Source of the DNA: Pseudoclavibacter sp. Marseille-Q3772
Lineage (GTDB): Bacteria > Actinomycetota > Actinomycetes > Actinomycetales > Microbacteriaceae
Direction: 5' to 3'
Length of the DNA stretch: 64,000 nt
Assembly (NCBI RefSeq): GCF_916618895.1
Contig: NZ_OU745391.1
Coordinates: 1 to 64,000, forward strand
The position numbers were made by a program, and so were the translations under genes. Positions 1-6,730 of this stretch are shown here, in pieces; within the stretch, counting starts at the first letter, position 1; each line of letters starts with the position of its first letter. The notes below the pieces were generated by a model, which was given only the letters and a program-made list of their open reading frames with translations, ran no database searches and had not been told where the DNA came from.

Positions 1-593
1 TCGAGGTCGAAGTATGCCGAGTCGTTCACGCCGTCGCCGTCTGCGTCGATGGTGGCTTCTTCGGTGCCGCCGCCGTAGTAGTTGGTGCCGCCGTTATCGG
101 TACCGCTGTTACCGCCGGTGTAGTCGGCTTCCGGGGTCTCTTCACCGGGGGTTGGTGCGGTTGGGGCTTCGTCGGTCGGTGCAGGGGTGTCGGTCGGAGG
201 CGTGGTTGAGTCTTCAACCGGTGCCGAAGGCTCACTTGGAGTGTTGTTCTCCGAGCCCTGCGGTGCAGGTACCTCAGTGGGGATGCGTACGTCGTTGAGT
301 GCGTCGTTCGAAGTGTTGGTGGATTCCATAGTGTCTGACATTCCGTCCTTGTTGTGGTCTACGGTGGTGAAGTCACCCTGGTTGTCGCCCGGGATGTCGC
401 TGTGGGTGGTCTCAAAGTAGCCGTCGCCGTCAGCGTCCTGGTAAGCCTGGTTTGCGTAGCCGTCGCCGTCAGTGTCGACGAACACCGTGTCGACCTTGCC
501 GTCGCCAGTGGTGTCCTGTGCAACGGCGTCGGTGACACCGTCTGCGTTGAGGTCTGCGGTCTGTCCGTCGTAGAAGTTGGTCTTGTCGCTCAT
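1..593 (-). CDS. Asp-rich calcium-loop repeat protein A (3' end beyond window)
   Basis: The gene is read on the reverse strand from an ATG at 593 (first residues MSDKTNFYDGQ) and stays open to the window edge, so the C-terminus is missing. The visible ~197 residues start with repeats of the type D-x-N/D-x-D-G-x-x-D (for example DTDGDGYANQ, DADGDGYFET), pass through a Pro/Thr/Glu-rich linker at about residues 100-150, then a Gly/Asn/Tyr stretch, and resume with DADGDGVNDS. Such loops are known to bind calcium in thrombospondin-3, dockerin and EF-hand-like families. There is no hydrophobic signal sequence, so an intracellular or non-Sec fate is inferred. It is the last of four related reverse-strand genes and has its own GGAAC-type promoter at 637-668. 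Function unknown. Confidence 0.75.
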   Translation of the reverse strand, partial: MSDKTNFYDGQTADLNADGVTDAVAQDTTGDGKVDTVFVDTDGDGYANQAYQDADGDGYFETTHSDIPGDNQGDFTTVDHNKDGMSDTMESTNTSNDALNDVRIPTEVPAPQGSENNTPSEPSAPVEDSTTPPTDTPAPTDEAPTAPTPGEETPEADYTGGNSGTDNGGTNYYGGGTEEATIDADGDGVNDSAYFDL

Positions 594-636
594 GGGTCTG
601 ATCCTTCGTGTGGGTGGTTGTTTCCGTGTCGGTCAG

Positions 637-668
637 ATATTGGATGCGGGTGAGGGGCTAAGAGTTCC
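637..668 (-). promoter_or_regulatory. Putative ECF-sigma promoter of gene A
   Basis: On the reverse strand, GGAAC (668-664) is followed after exactly 18 nt by ATCCAATAT (645-637). GGAAC is the classic -35 of ECF sigma promoters. The same arrangement stands before the other three acidic genes. It lies just behind the stop of gene B and about 45 nt before the start codon of gene A. Confidence 0.6.
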
Positions 669-676
669 CGATTCGG

Positions 677-1291
677 CTAGATACTTCCGAAATCGCTCTG
701 ATCGTCGAATGAACCATCGTCAATTTGCTCGGCCTCGCCTGCGGTGTCAATACCGTCGAAGCGGCCATCGTTCTCTAGCGGGTCGAGCGCTTCATCCTGT
801 GCGCCGGGCAGCTCGTTGTCGGCGGAATCTGCGGTCGGGTCTTCAGCATCGTCGAGTGCATCATGTTCGTGCGCATTCGATGCCGAATCAGTGCCGTCAA
901 CATCAGTTACCGGTTCTTCAAGCAGGTCGATGATCGCGAAGGGATCATTGATTCCTTCATCGTCGTCATCGGATGCGGCCGGTTGCGGTTCGGCTGCGTC
1001 CGTGTCGTCGCCGTGTGCAGCTGCTGCGGTGCTCGAATCTGTTTCGTCCATCGCTGCGGCGTCATCGATCAAACTGGTGTCGATTGCGTCATTGGCTCCA
1101 TCATCGGCAAGCTCGGGATCGTACTGTTCGGCGTCAGCGTCCGGGTCATAACTGTCGACCAGGTCGTCAGCAGCGCCCTCCGGTGCGGAGAATGCGCCAT
1201 TGAGGAGTGAGTCCCAGGAGGAATCATCGAGCTCCGGCACATCACCGAGCAGCGCTTCCTCCGGAAGCTCCGGTGCGTGTTCGTTTGCCAT
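677..1291 (-). CDS. Highly acidic low-complexity protein B
   Basis: A 204-residue protein starting MANEHAPELPEEAL. I chose this ATG rather than the one 5 codons upstream because AAAGG lies 7 nt in front of it. The protein is dominated by Asp, Glu, Ala and Ser, has almost no basic residues, no membrane segment and no signal peptide. Unlike its neighbours it lacks regular DGDG loops; short hydrophobic islands (SSWDSLLNGAF near residue 25, DPFAIIDLLEEP near residue 120) could be docking motifs. It sits between Asp-rich repeat genes A and C and has the same kind of promoter (1331-1362), so it is probably part of the same regulon. No family recognised; it could be a disordered partner of the repeat proteins or, speculatively, a sigma regulator. 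Confidence 0.7.
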   Translation of the reverse strand: MANEHAPELPEEALLGDVPELDDSSWDSLLNGAFSAPEGAADDLVDSYDPDADAEQYDPELADDGANDAIDTSLIDDAAAMDETDSSTAAAAHGDDTDAAEPQPAASDDDDEGINDPFAIIDLLEEPVTDVDGTDSASNAHEHDALDDAEDPTADSADNELPGAQDEALDPLENDGRFDGIDTAGEAEQIDDGSFDDQSDFGSI

Positions 1292-1330
1292 GGTCTGGCC
1301 TTTCATCTCGTGTGTGCGGATTGGTGCTGA

Positions 1331-1362
1331 AGATTAGATGTACGGGGCGGAAGGAAAGTTCC
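1331..1362 (-). promoter_or_regulatory. Putative ECF-sigma promoter of gene B
   Basis: Reverse strand: GGAAC at 1362-1358, an 18-nt spacer, then ATCTAATCT at 1339-1331. This is the best match to the shared GGAAC-N18-ATCYAAT pattern. It lies between the stop of gene C and the start of gene B, about 40 nt from the start codon. Confidence 0.65.
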
Positions 1363-1386
1363 CGCCCCGTACATCATTTCTGCGCC

Positions 1387-2424
1387 TTATAGCTGAACTT
1401 CAGTGTCAACTGCGCCGTCACCGTCAGTGTCGGCGTACGCGACATCGAGCGTGCCGTCGCCGGAGGAATCGACGATGGCGGTGTCGAACACGCCGTCGCC
1501 GTCGGCATCGACGTATACCGCTTCGGCAACGCCATCGCCGTCGAAGTCGGATCCGAGCGCATCCAGCGTGCCATCACCATCAAGGTCGATGTAGGTGGAT
1601 TCGTTTACGCCATCGCCATCGACGTCAAACTCCGGGCCGGTGCTGGGTGCGTCGATCCCCGCACCCACGGTCTCGACCTCATCCATGATGCCGTCACCGT
1701 CGGTGTCATATTCGATGGTGTCGATCTGGCCGTCGCCGGTGGTGTCGTAGACCTTGCTGTCGATCTGGCCGTCACCGGTGGTGTCGGCCTCACCGTAGTC
1801 GATCACGCCGTCGCGGTCGGTGTCGAGGACGCGAGCGTCAACAACGCCGTCGCCGTCGAGATCTGCCTGTGCTTCATCAATGACGCCGTCCTTGTTGTTG
1901 TCGAGCACCGTGGTCTCTTCAACACCGTCGCCGTCTAGGTCGTAGGTGGCTGCATCGATAATGCCGTCGCCGTCCACATCCTGGAAGGTCGCCGAGGCGT
2001 AGTCGCTGGTCAGATCTTCGAAGCCGACGCCGCCAGTGTTACCGGTTTCGGTCGGGGGCGTGCCTGCAGGGTCGGTGGATGAACCCTCGTTGTCGTACAT
2101 CATGTCGGGAACACCGTCACCGTTGACGTCTTCGAGCGAACCATCGGTAGCTCCGTCTCCATCGTTGTCGAATGTTTTGGTCTCGGCATAGCCGTCGCTG
2201 TCAAGGTCGAACTCGTAGCGGTCATTGCTGCCGTCGTTGTTTGCGTCGATGGACTGACCGGTGTCGGTCTTGAAAGTGTCTTCGGTTCCGTCGCCATTGA
2301 GGTCGACGTAGGCGGATTCGCCGGTCTCGGGGACGGTGGTGTTGTTGTCCTGCTCGGGGATTGGTTGCGAGTCGGGAGCTGCGCCATCGGTGGGCTGCTG
2401 GCCCGTCGGGAAGCTGGTGCTCAT
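1387..2424 (-). CDS. Asp-rich calcium-loop repeat protein C
   Basis: A 345-residue protein (MSTSFPTGQQPTDG...) with an AAAGGAAAG ribosome site upstream. After a Gln/Pro/Thr/Asn-rich N-terminus of about 35 residues it consists of some 19 loops such as DLNGDGTEDT, DTDRDGVIDY, DTTGDGQIDS and DLDGDGTLDA, with a 10-13 residue period, interrupted near residues 105-130 by a Thr/Gly/Pro linker. The D-x-D-x-D-G-x-x-D spacing fits a calcium-binding loop. There is no signal peptide, membrane segment or cell-wall anchor, unlike typical secreted TSP3/dockerin proteins. The gene has its own ECF-type promoter (2465-2496). Function unknown; calcium buffering or a filamentous, calcium-stiffened protein is inference. 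Confidence 0.8.
   Translation of the reverse strand: MSTSFPTGQQPTDGAAPDSQPIPEQDNNTTVPETGESAYVDLNGDGTEDTFKTDTGQSIDANNDGSNDRYEFDLDSDGYAETKTFDNDGDGATDGSLEDVNGDGVPDMMYDNEGSSTDPAGTPPTETGNTGGVGFEDLTSDYASATFQDVDGDGIIDAATYDLDGDGVEETTVLDNNKDGVIDEAQADLDGDGVVDARVLDTDRDGVIDYGEADTTGDGQIDSKVYDTTGDGQIDTIEYDTDGDGIMDEVETVGAGIDAPSTGPEFDVDGDGVNESTYIDLDGDGTLDALGSDFDGDGVAEAVYVDADGDGVFDTAIVDSSGDGTLDVAYADTDGDGAVDTEVQL
1720..1786. repeat. 39-nt-period DNA repeat inside gene C
   Basis: A 28-nt unit at 1720-1747 recurs at 1759-1786 with one mismatch, 39 nt apart. It encodes two consecutive DTTGDGQID loops. DNA-level identity, not just protein similarity, points to recent unit duplication, the expected way such repeat arrays grow and shrink. 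Confidence 0.7.
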
Positions 2425-2464
2425 TGGTTCTTTCCTTTGCCGGAGGTATTGGGTGGTGTGTCAG

Positions 2465-2496
2465 AGATTGGATGCGGGTTGGAGGGGAAAAGTTCC
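2465..2496 (-). promoter_or_regulatory. Putative ECF-sigma promoter of gene C
   Basis: Reverse strand: GGAAC (2496-2492), 18 nt, ATCCAATCT (2473-2465). It lies immediately after the stop of gene D and about 41 nt before the start codon of gene C. Confidence 0.65.
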
Positions 2497-2508
2497 TGCG
2501 CGGCTGAA

Positions 2509-3336
2509 TTAAAAGCCGGAATCAACTTCAGTGTCGCCGACACCGTCACCGTCGGTGTCTTCAAGGAAGGTTTCCATCACGCCATCGCCGTCGTCATCGG
2601 AGGCGAATACGTCATAGACACCGTCACCATCCGTGTCGACCTGCATCGACTCGGCCGTGCCATCACCGTCGAGGTCGATCAAGAGGGATTCCTCAGAGCC
2701 GTCGCCGTCGACGTCAACGAGCGCAGCATCATTCACGCCGTCACCGTCGGTATCGATTGTGGCTTCGCCCGAGGCATGGATGCCCTCATCGCTGATCGGA
2801 TCTGCCTCCGGCTCCTCCGAAGGAGCCTCCTCGGTCGGCTCCTGCTCGGTCTCAGACTCTTCAGCAGGCTCCTCTTCAACCGGGGGCTGTTCGTTTCCTG
2901 CTCCGGCGTTCGGGTCCACGTGTGGCGAGGGCGCATCGGCTGCGTCGATGCTGTGCTCCTCGTCGGCGTAACCGTCGCCGTCAAGGTCTACGCGGGCGAG
3001 GTCGAGTACACCGTCACCATCCGTGTCGTACATGGTGGTGTCGATGATGCCATCGTGGTCAGAGTCGACATCGGCATAGTCGATGACGCCGTCGTCGTCG
3101 GTGTCAATGAATCGGGTGTCGATGGAGCCGTCCAGGTTCTGGTCTGAGTAAATGTCGTCAACAGCGCCGTTGTCGGTGGAGGAGTAGTGGTTCTCGTCAA
3201 CTTCGTTATTGCCGGTGACGTCGTATTCGGTGTGTTCAATATTGCCGTTGCCGTTGCTGTCGTATCCGGTTGCGCTGGCAGCGGTGGCTTCATTGCCGGT
3301 TGCGGTGAACTGGTCGTCGCGGTTGGTGTCGCTCAT
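2509..3336 (-). CDS. Asp-rich calcium-loop repeat protein D
   Basis: A 275-residue protein (MSDTNRDDQFTATGNE...) with a GGAG ribosome site 7 nt before the ATG. It has two blocks of about 7-8 D-x-D-G-D-G-x-x-D loops (roughly residues 25-125 and 195-275), with a Pro/Glu-rich linker of about 60 residues between them made of PPVEEEPAEESE-type sequence. No signal peptide, anchor or membrane helix is seen. It is the member closest to the divergent ECF sigma gene and has a GGAAC element upstream (3429-3460). It is clearly paralogous to proteins A and C. Calcium binding is inferred from the loop pattern; the biological role is unknown. Confidence 0.8.
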   Translation of the reverse strand: MSDTNRDDQFTATGNEATAASATGYDSNGNGNIEHTEYDVTGNNEVDENHYSSTDNGAVDDIYSDQNLDGSIDTRFIDTDDDGVIDYADVDSDHDGIIDTTMYDTDGDGVLDLARVDLDGDGYADEEHSIDAADAPSPHVDPNAGAGNEQPPVEEEPAEESETEQEPTEEAPSEEPEADPISDEGIHASGEATIDTDGDGVNDAALVDVDGDGSEESLLIDLDGDGTAESMQVDTDGDGVYDVFASDDDGDGVMETFLEDTDGDGVGDTEVDSGF

Positions 3337-3428
3337 GATTACTCCAATTTTGTTGCGGTGTGGGCGGGTGTGTGGACTGTTTAGCGAGCGTTACTGCAAA
3401 GCAGATCACGTCACGTTGAACAGGTTGG

Positions 3429-3460
3429 TAATGAGAGTCCCATCCGTGCGCGAAAGTTCC
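3429..3460 (-). promoter_or_regulatory. Putative ECF-sigma promoter of gene D (degenerate -10)
   Basis: Reverse strand: GGAAC (3460-3456), 18 nt, CTCTCATTA (3437-3429). The -35 and spacing match the other three promoters, and five of nine -10 positions agree with the ATCTAATCT version. The leader to the start codon at 3336 is longer (about 90 nt) than for genes A-C. Confidence 0.5.
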
Positions 3461-3569
3461 CCGGGAAGCGAATTGAATCCTCCTGAAGGCTGATGTTGTT
3501 GAAACTTCACAGTTGTTGTCACTCTTCGGCTGTACCATCTGCCAAAGCACACCGTCAGGAGGGGAACCC

Positions 3570-4112
3570 ATGCCGATTGCCTCGCGCGAAGCGGAACTGC
3601 TCGCACAAGCAAAGCAGGGGGATCAGCGGGCCTTCTCCGAGCTGCTCCATCCCTATCGCAATCGGCTGTTCGCGGTGTGTATGCGAACGACGGGTAACCG
3701 TGCCGATGCCGAGGACGCGCTCCAGGATGCGCTGATCGCCATCTGGCAGCATCTGCCAAAGTTCCGCGGCGAGGCCTCAATCAGTACCTGGGCGTTTCGA
3801 ATCGCAACCAATGCATCCCTCACGCTGCTACGGAAACGTCGCGAGATCACCGTCGACGATGAAGCAGAGTATGTGCTCGAGGAGGCTGACCCTACTGACT
3901 TCGCCGAAGACCACGCGGTAAAAGATCGTGTCCAGCAAGCGCTGGCAACCCTTTCCGAAGACTTCCGAGTGGCCCTGGTGTTGCGCGAGTTCGGTGACTA
4001 CACCTACGAGCAGATTGCCGAATACCAGCAGGTGCCGGTGCAAACAGTCCGGTCACGACTCAACCGGGCTCGAAAGCAGCTCAAGGCCGCGCTCGAGGCA
4101 CAACAGGTTTAG
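3570..4112 (+). CDS. ECF-type RNA polymerase sigma factor
   Basis: A 180-residue sigma-70 family protein of ECF size. Region 2 lies at about residues 20-90 (DAEDALQDALIAIW, then FRGEASISTWAFRIATNASL), and region 4 at about 120-175 (LSEDFRVALVLREFGDYTYEQIAEY... VQTVRSRLNRARKQLKAAL), the helix-turn-helix that reads the -35 element. I chose the start MPIASREAE because AGGAGGGG lies 5 nt upstream of it. It is divergent from the four acidic-protein genes and ends tail-to-tail with the ABC-F gene (4-nt overlap). No anti-sigma factor gene is adjacent, which is unusual for ECF sigmas. Control of the neighbouring GGAAC-type promoters is inferred from proximity and motif. Confidence 0.9.
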   Translation: MPIASREAELLAQAKQGDQRAFSELLHPYRNRLFAVCMRTTGNRADAEDALQDALIAIWQHLPKFRGEASISTWAFRIATNASLTLLRKRREITVDDEAEYVLEEADPTDFAEDHAVKDRVQQALATLSEDFRVALVLREFGDYTYEQIAEYQQVPVQTVRSRLNRARKQLKAALEAQQV

Positions 4113-5908
4113 TTTTCCTCGAGCGTCTCGCCAATGGTGAGCCAGCGCTCCTCGAGCGAATCGATCTTCGCTTGGACATCAGCACGGTCATCCGCGAGCG
4201 CCTTGAGCTGGGTAAAGTCCTGCTGATCTGCCGCTGCCAGCGCCTCATCCGCATCCGCTAACGCCGCTCGAAGTTTGCTGAGCTTGCGTTCGATCGCTTG
4301 GGCTTCTTTTTCGAGCGCTCGGCGAGTTGCGCCATCAAGGCTCGGTGTTGTGGATGCATCGCTGTCGGCTGCCGTGGTGGGGTGGTCGTTGGCTGTTGTG
4401 TCCGGCTGCCTCGCCCGTAGTGCCAGGTATTCGTCGACGCCACCGGGCAAGTGGCGCAGTGTTCCGTCAATAATCGCGTACTGCTGATCGGTGACGCGCT
4501 CGAGTAGGTAGCGGTCGTGGGAGACGACCAATAGGGTTCCCGGCCAGGTGTCCAGGAGGTCTTCCATCGCGGCGAGCATGTCGGTGTCGAGGTCATTCGT
4601 CGGCTCGTCGAGTATGAGCACATTCGGCTCATCAAGCAGGATGATTAGCAGCTGTAGGCGCCGTCGTTGGCCACCGGAGAGGTCCTTTACTGGTGTCTGT
4701 AGCGCAGCGGCGCTAAACCCGAGTCGTTCCAGCAGCTGCGAGGGGGAGAGTTCCGTACCGGATGCGGTGGTGAGCCGTGATCGTTCGCTCACGACCTCGC
4801 GCACGCGGTGATCGGCGTAGTCATCGAGCTCGTGTAGTTGTTGCGAGAGTGTGGCGAAGCGCACCGTCTTACCGTGCTTGACGCGGCCAGATGTCGGCTC
4901 GACCTGACCGGTGATGAGCCGCAATAGCGTCGATTTACCGGCGCCGTTGACTCCGAGAATGCCGGTGCGCTCGCCCGGCGCAATATGCCAGTTGATGTTC
5001 CGGAGGATCTCCCGATCGTCCAAACGCAGCCCGGCGTCGACGAGGTTCACCACTTCTTTCCCGAGGCGTGCCGTTGCCATTTGCGTCAGCGCAACACTGT
5101 CTCGTGGCGGCGGTTCGTTCGCGATCAGCGCGTTTGCTGCATCAATTCGGAACTTCGGTTTCGAGGTGCGCGCCGGGGCTCCGCGGCGTAGCCAAGCGAG
5201 CTCCTTGCGCATGAGATTCTGTCGTTTCTGTTCGGCCACCGCAGCCTGACGGTCGCGCTCAACGCGCTGGAGCACATATGCTGCGTAGCCGCCTTCGAAC
5301 GGCTCGATGGTGCCGTCGTGGACCTCCCAGGTGTCGGTGCTCACCGCATCCAAGAACCAGCGATCGTGCGTTACGACGACGAGCGCGCCGCTACCGCTTG
5401 GCCACCGCGAATTGAGGTGTTTCGCGAGCCACGCCACGCCTTCAACATCGAGGTGGTTGGTTGGTTCGTCGAGGATGAGAATGTCCCAGTCCTGGATGAG
5501 CAGCTGGGCGAGAGCTACGCGGCGGCGCTGTCCGCCGGAGAGCGCACTCACCGGGTCATGCCAGTTGAGGTCGCTAGCCAATCCCTGAATGACATCACGG
5601 ATGCGGGCATTGCCGGCCCATTCGTGTTCGGCAAGGTCTCCAACGATGGCCTGGCCTACGGTGTGGTCGGCCTCGAGCAGATCGCGTTGGCTGAGCATAC
5701 CGATTGTCGTCCCGGAACGCACCGTGACCTTGCCCGAATCGGGTGCTAACTCGCCCGAAATAATGCGCAGGAACGTTGACTTACCGTCACCGTTGCGGCC
5801 CACGATGCCGATGCGCTGGCCGGAGTTGATACCGATGGTGACGTCATCGAACACCACTTTGGTTGGGTATTCGAGATGGATGTGTTCGGCGCCGAGCAGA
5901 TGGGCCAC
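4109..5908 (-). CDS. ABC-F family ATPase (Uup-like)
   Basis: A 599-residue protein with two nucleotide-binding domains and no membrane segments, the ABC-F layout. NBD1 has Walker A GRNGDGKST, signature LSGGQRRRV and Walker B LILDEPTNHLD; NBD2 has GVNGAGKST, LSGGQRRRL and LILDEPTNDLD. The C-terminal ~90 residues form a charged coiled coil (ALEKEAQAIERKLSKLRAAL...), as in Uup. ABC-F proteins act on the ribosome, as translation factors or antibiotic-protection proteins. The start is a GTG whose G is the last base of the upstream MarR stop codon (TAGTG), so the pair is translationally coupled. A role in drug tolerance is possible but not shown; a housekeeping Uup-like role is equally likely. Confidence 0.9.
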   Translation of the reverse strand: MAHLLGAEHIHLEYPTKVVFDDVTIGINSGQRIGIVGRNGDGKSTFLRIISGELAPDSGKVTVRSGTTIGMLSQRDLLEADHTVGQAIVGDLAEHEWAGNARIRDVIQGLASDLNWHDPVSALSGGQRRRVALAQLLIQDWDILILDEPTNHLDVEGVAWLAKHLNSRWPSGSGALVVVTHDRWFLDAVSTDTWEVHDGTIEPFEGGYAAYVLQRVERDRQAAVAEQKRQNLMRKELAWLRRGAPARTSKPKFRIDAANALIANEPPPRDSVALTQMATARLGKEVVNLVDAGLRLDDREILRNINWHIAPGERTGILGVNGAGKSTLLRLITGQVEPTSGRVKHGKTVRFATLSQQLHELDDYADHRVREVVSERSRLTTASGTELSPSQLLERLGFSAAALQTPVKDLSGGQRRRLQLLIILLDEPNVLILDEPTNDLDTDMLAAMEDLLDTWPGTLLVVSHDRYLLERVTDQQYAIIDGTLRHLPGGVDEYLALRARQPDTTANDHPTTAADSDASTTPSLDGATRRALEKEAQAIERKLSKLRAALADADEALAAADQQDFTQLKALADDRADVQAKIDSLEERWLTIGETLEEN

Positions 5909-6486
5909 TAGGAAAGCCTTTGGGTTTGGGGCGATTGCTCGCCGTTGGTATCTGATGTCGCTGTTTCGATCTCGACGGATGGCGCGGGTTCGGAGAGTCG
6001 AAGCGCTAGCGTGCGCAGCGTCTCGACGAGCACGTCGAGCTCCTCGGGTGGGATATCGCTCAGTGCGGCCTGTTCGATATCGACCAGCGCGAGAATCGCT
6101 GCATCCACCCGTCGCTTCCCCTCGGCGGTGATTTTTACGCGTACGCTGCGGCCGTCATTAGGGTCAGCTTCGCGCACTACCAGCCCGCGAGCACTGAGCC
6201 GGTTGATGCGATTGGTCATCGTGCCGGAAGTGACGAGATTCGTCGCCAGCAATTGCGTGGGCGAGAGCACATACGGAGCGCCGGCTCGGCGCAATGCTGA
6301 GAGCACATCGAACTCGGCGAGGTCGAGTCCTGCGGCGGCGAACGCTCGGCGACGTAATGCATCCAATTGCTTATCGATACGACTAATGCGCGAAAACACC
6401 GCCAGTGGTGTGAAGTCGAGATCGGGGCGCTGGGTTGACCATTGGTGAACGATGCCATCAACGGTGTCGGTTCGAACGTCGCGCAT
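5908..6486 (-). CDS. MarR-family transcriptional regulator
   Basis: A 192-residue winged-helix protein starting MRDVRTDTVDG. The winged helix spans about residues 35-140: LAEFDVLSALRRAG, then the recognition region LLATNLVTSGTMTNRINRL, then the wing READPNDGRSVRVKIT with the family's typical DxRxxxV wing. MarR proteins usually repress their own operon and respond to small aromatic or antibiotic-like ligands. The stop codon overlaps the GTG of the ABC-F gene by one base, so the two are one operon, and the regulator plausibly controls ABC-F expression. A longer reading frame extends upstream, but its extra N-terminus does not resemble MarR proteins. Confidence 0.85.
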   Translation of the reverse strand: MRDVRTDTVDGIVHQWSTQRPDLDFTPLAVFSRISRIDKQLDALRRRAFAAAGLDLAEFDVLSALRRAGAPYVLSPTQLLATNLVTSGTMTNRINRLSARGLVVREADPNDGRSVRVKITAEGKRRVDAAILALVDIEQAALSDIPPEELDVLVETLRTLALRLSEPAPSVEIETATSDTNGEQSPQTQRLS

Positions 6487-6629
6487 GGCTTCTATTATGT
6501 ATGCCGAGATTGTGTGCGCAGCCCCGCCAGCCCGTAGTGAAGCGGGGGAGTCACATTGCGAATGCACACGCCGTGCGCAATCATGGTGACTCGAAGTAAC
6601 GCAATGCGTGGCAAACTAGTTCTGCACAT

Positions 6630-6701
6630 TCCTCCTTGGTGTAACGGCAGCACGACAGCCTTTGGAGCTGTTAGGTCCAGGTTCGAATCCTGGGGGAGGA
6701 G
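6630..6701 (+). tRNA. tRNA-Gln (anticodon TTG)
   Basis: A complete 72-nt cloverleaf. The acceptor TCCTCCT pairs with GGGAGGA (one wobble), the anticodon stem ACAGC/GCTGT holds loop CTTTGGA with TTG at the anticodon, and the T arm is CCAGG-TTCGAAT-CCTGG. CCA is not encoded. Placement directly upstream of glmU is the usual actinobacterial arrangement. Confidence 0.93.
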
Positions 6702-6730
6702 CGAAATCGCAGGTCGATCGCGGAGTGAAT

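Noticed and set aside
2365-3147. 260-codon forward frame over repeat gene D
   Set aside because: It is the complement of the Asp-rich repeats, giving Val-rich sequence; the reverse frame has the ribosome site, promoter and paralogues.
3499-3538. sigma-70 promoter for the ECF sigma gene (TTGAAA ... TACCAT)
   Set aside because: The spacer is 28 nt, far too long, and no GGAAC-N18-ATCYAAT element exists on the forward strand there, so autoregulation is not supported.
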